Positions 13,984 through 16,121 of a stretch of DNA of 16,121 nt are shown one piece after another. The stretch is from assembly GCA_027858635.1 (NCBI GenBank), contig JAQICG010000298.1, forward strand, positions 1 to 16,121. The letters run 5' to 3'. The stretch comes from Gammaproteobacteria bacterium. GTDB lineage: Bacteria > Pseudomonadota > Gammaproteobacteria > SZUA-229. The stretch's first letter is position 1, and every line of letters starts with the position of its first letter. The position numbers and the translations under genes are program-made. Below the pieces are notes generated by a model. That model was not told the DNA's origin and did no database searches. It was given only the letters and a program-made list of their open reading frames with translations.

Positions 13984-14831
13984 GTATCAGAGCGTTGACC
14001 ACCTTTACGCCACTCTCTGAATATAACCACAAATGTGAACAAAATAATTGAGCCACCTATTAGAATACCCAGAAACAACGAATAGTCAAAATAATAATTA
14101 TCACGAACCGGATCATAGGTGGTACAGAAAAACCTGACCTTGTTAGAAAGATCAGAAAGAAAAGTCTGATCCGGCTGTGGCCGACCTAATATCAACTCCT
14201 TCAGCGGCTCAATTAACATGGGCGTATCAAATACCTGACCATACACCTGCCGATAAACTTTTCCCTCTGCGTCAATGATGGTGGTCTGAATCAGATGATC
14301 AAATCCACTGGCAGAAGGAAAGTATATAAAGCCAGTATCCTTCGACAGGGCTTTTACATCATCAGCGGAAATACTCAATAAGTGCCAATCCTTGTTATGA
14401 ACACCCTGCTTGTTGGCAAAATACTGCATGGCTTCGGGCGTATCAACGGGAGTGTCAAAACCGACAATGGCGACAGCAAAATTGTCCTTGCCCAGGGCGT
14501 CACGTGCCTTTTCCACCACTTTGGACAGATGCCGGGCTGTCATCGGACAGATCTGATAACAGCTGGTAAAAACCATGCTTAAGACCAGCGGCTTGCCCGC
14601 GAAATCACTCATTGCAACTGCCTGACCTTCGGCATTGGTAAATGCATATTCCCCTAATTGGTTATCAATAGCCTCTCGACTAATTCTAAGGGCGCTATCG
14701 TAGTCAAAGCTTGCTGCTGCATCCGCCCGTTTTTGGATGGGAATTTCTTTCTCCAGCGGTGCAGTTGCATAAGCAGAAAGGTGAAAGAACAATAAATTCA
14801 GTAAAAAGCTGAAAACTAGAAATAACTTCAT
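13980..14831 (-). CDS. SCO1/SenC-family copper chaperone
   Basis: A 283-residue protein of the SCO/SenC/PrrC family, which delivers copper to heme-copper enzymes or handles thiol redox. It has a signal peptide (1-22), then a thioredoxin-like fold with the copper motif C91-YQI-C95-P and the distant His ligand in FDHL (H179). It ends with a transmembrane helix (~251-271) and a basic tail. A third cysteine (C236) lies in VRFFCTTYDPVRDNYYFDYS, a segment often seen in proteobacterial SCO proteins with this C-terminal anchor. It lies 295 bases downstream of the heme-copper subunit gene, beyond that gene's terminator. The ATG is at 14831 with a weak AGATAAG ribosome site. Confidence 0.92.
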   Translation of the reverse strand: MKLFLVFSFLLNLLFFHLSAYATAPLEKEIPIQKRADAAASFDYDSALRISREAIDNQLGEYAFTNAEGQAVAMSDFAGKPLVLSMVFTSCYQICPMTARHLSKVVEKARDALGKDNFAVAIVGFDTPVDTPEAMQYFANKQGVHNKDWHLLSISADDVKALSKDTGFIYFPSASGFDHLIQTTIIDAEGKVYRQVYGQVFDTPMLIEPLKELILGRPQPDQTFLSDLSNKVRFFCTTYDPVRDNYYFDYSLFLGILIGGSIILFTFVVIFREWRKGGQRSDT

Positions 14832-15070
14832 ACTTATCTAAGCTCAAAGTGGAATAATTTGAAAAGGGTATCATAAAAATATAAAAACAGATTCCTTTAA
14901 AGCTGAATCCCTGGTTTAAACGTGGATGCATGGTGCAAGATATTGGTTTCACAGGGGTTTCAAAAAATCTTAGCTTCTCCCTTAGGTTAAGGGGCATTTT
15001 TTGATCCGCTATGGAGCCAGGAGCTTGGGCCAGGCGCCTCGGTTAAGCCACGGATTTAGGTTTAAGCATA
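14832..15070. other. Intergenic region upstream of the SCO gene
   Basis: No gene was found. It holds a -10-like TATGAT on the minus strand (14875-14870) without a clear -35, and a small hairpin CCCTTA-GGT-TAAGGG (14979-14993) followed by a T run on the plus strand. It also holds a copy of the repeat TAAGCCACGGATTTAGG (15044-15060). I saw no convincing FNR-type box. Confidence 0.4.
15044..15060 (+). repeat. Short repeat shared with the 409-439 hairpin
   Basis: TAAGCCACGGATTTAGG matches the reverse complement of 409-425 (TAAGCCACGGATTCAGG) at 16 of 17 bases, 14.6 kb away. Both copies are intergenic and near gene ends. It is probably part of a dispersed genomic repeat, but two copies cannot prove this. 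Confidence 0.45.
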
Positions 15071-15109
15071 AAAAAACGCGGGACAGCCAGAGGCTTTCCC
15101 GCGTTTTTT
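15071..15109 (-). terminator. Rho-independent terminator after the heme-copper subunit gene
   Basis: AAAAAACGCGGGA (15071-15083) pairs with TCCCGCGTTTTTT (15097-15109), and the inner AGCC/GGCT extends the stem after one mismatch, leaving an AGA loop. With T runs on both strands it can stop transcription in either direction. It lies 18 bases past the TAG of the minus-strand gene. Confidence 0.9.
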
Positions 15110-15126
15110 ATGACGTACTGCTAACG

Positions 15127-16121
15127 CTAGCCCATTGGCCAGACTGATGACAGATAATCCCAGTTGATTGCGTAGTAAACAACGAAGCAGACCAGCAGGG
15201 CCAAAGCAAGAACAAACGTTCCCGGTGCTTCGAAACCACCACTACCATGCTCCTCTACAGCCAGCTTGGGCGCCATCTGTAACTGCTCTGGCTGGTCAAT
15301 GTTGTAGGCCGAAGCCGCCAAAGGTACGCCAAAGCTCTGCAATAGACCGGCAGAAGGCTCCAGTTTCTTACCGAAGAGTAGCGACCCCACGGTAACGACC
15401 AGATACATGGCACCACCCAGCACGCCCAGCACACCGCCGATACCGCCGACAGCCATCATCATGTAAGCCGTACCCGGGTATTCAAAACTCAGCGCAGCGC
15501 CGGTGAAGTCCATGTCCCAGTGACGACGTGAGACGCCCAGAGTACCTGCACCCAGCAGGAACAGGATCATGATGGTCATGCCGCCAGCAAACACATAAGG
15601 CTGCATCTTGGCCACCCAGGGCAGGAACAGTGCGCGTCTGAACAGCACCGGGATCAACAGGTAGGTCAAGGCCATAAAGGTCAGAGTCGTACCCACCGCT
15701 ACCGTGGCATGGAAATGCGCAGGCACATAAATGGTGTTATGGATGATCAGATTAATCTGCTCGGTACCCATAACCACGCCAGTGATGCCACCGATGAAGC
15801 CGAAGATAACCAGTGCGAAGAAGAAGCCTGAGAACACCGGATTCCCCCAGGGCGCTTTACGCAACCATTCGAATAGACCCTTGGTGTAACCCTTGCCGCG
15901 CTGAGCTACTTCCATCGCGCCGGGGACAGTCAAACCGTGGATCATACTGGCTAATACCGCCAGATACATCGCATAGCTGGTGTTGAATATCTTCCACTCC
16001 GCACTTACACCCGGGTCAACCAGAATATGGTGGGCGCTGGCCAGTTGCAGGAAGAAGATATAGAGCAGGAAGGCGAAACGGCTGACCTTCTCTGACATCG
16101 GACGTGCGTTAAACAAGATGC
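15127..16121 (-). CDS. Heme-copper oxidase superfamily subunit I, C-terminal part (sNOR/NorY-like or oxidase)
   Basis: About 331 C-terminal residues; the frame continues past the edge (the upstream codons read ILFNARPM), so the apparent TTG start is not real. It has roughly seven hydrophobic helices. Counting from that L/TTG codon at 16116, H29-H30 (SAHHILVDPG) are the CuB histidines of helix VII, and HNTIYVPAHFHATV gives H126 plus the two heme ligands H134 and H136. This is subunit I of a heme-copper enzyme. The HxH pattern excludes classical cNorB and cbb3 CcoN. With SCO and DUF420 genes next door it resembles the NorY subunit of sNOR (norSY-senC-orf1 of nitrifiers), which reduces NO. A B-family oxygen reductase remains possible because helix VI, which would help decide, is outside. 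Confidence 0.85.
   Translation of the reverse strand, partial: ILFNARPMSEKVSRFAFLLYIFFLQLASAHHILVDPGVSAEWKIFNTSYAMYLAVLASMIHGLTVPGAMEVAQRGKGYTKGLFEWLRKAPWGNPVFSGFFFALVIFGFIGGITGVVMGTEQINLIIHNTIYVPAHFHATVAVGTTLTFMALTYLLIPVLFRRALFLPWVAKMQPYVFAGGMTIMILFLLGAGTLGVSRRHWDMDFTGAALSFEYPGTAYMMMAVGGIGGVLGVLGGAMYLVVTVGSLLFGKKLEPSAGLLQSFGVPLAASAYNIDQPEQLQMAPKLAVEEHGSGGFEAPGTFVLALALLVCFVVYYAINWDYLSSVWPMG

Noticed and set aside
14704..14997. 97-residue minus-strand frame upstream of SCO
   Set aside because: It overlaps the SCO start in another frame and its sequence has no protein-like pattern.
14979..15000. CCCTTA/TAAGGG hairpin with T run as a terminator
   Set aside because: The stem is only six base pairs and no plus-strand gene ends upstream of it. 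It is noted only as part of the intergenic region.

Overview
The window looks like a denitrification island from a Gammaproteobacterium-like denitrifier. The gene content (cd1 nitrite reductase, a full set of heme d1 genes, an SCO protein beside a heme-copper oxidase/NO-reductase-type subunit, and a cytochrome b–ferredoxin fusion) would fit a sulfur-oxidising denitrifier, but the taxonomic placement is inference from gene content and protein style only.

Left flank (1-1620): the N-terminal part of a secreted class-3-lipase-like protein runs off the edge on the minus strand. It is followed by a small cysteine-containing minus-strand protein that ends in a perfect hairpin, an apparently empty stretch of about 500 bases, and a small plus-strand membrane protein. 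Plus-strand nir block (1684-10935): a short NirI/NosR-type flavin and polyferredoxin membrane protein, then nirS with its own upstream region and a textbook terminator, then an operon nirE-nirC-nirF-nirDL-nirG-nirH-nirJ behind a perfect FNR/DNR-type box. NirS reduces nitrite to NO in the periplasm. NirE starts the heme d1 pathway by methylating uroporphyrinogen III. NirDL, NirG and NirH decarboxylate siroheme. NirJ is the radical-SAM enzyme that converts propionate side chains. NirF acts late in the periplasm, and NirC is a small c-type cytochrome. No nirN is present in the window.

Right part: a plus-strand DUF420 membrane protein and a 60-residue membrane protein converge on a minus-strand group. 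In the direction of transcription this group is a heme-copper oxidase superfamily subunit I (cut by the window edge, with its own terminator), an SCO/SenC copper protein, a cytochrome b–2x[4Fe-4S]–MvhD-like fusion, and a translationally coupled membrane-anchored protein. A near-perfect FNR-type box overlaps the stop codon of the SCO gene and precedes the cytochrome b fusion, placing the fusion in the same oxygen/NO-responsive regulon as the nir genes. The subunit I + SCO + DUF420 group recalls norSY-senC-orf1 (sNOR) clusters, so the region could cover both nitrite and NO reduction.

Two lesions stand out. nirF carries one in-frame TAG that splits it after residue 67. nirS has no stop at the usual C-terminus and reads on through its own terminator hairpin. 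Both are base-level anomalies in genes of the same pathway. The most novel protein is the cytochrome b–ferredoxin–MvhD fusion with its coupled partner.
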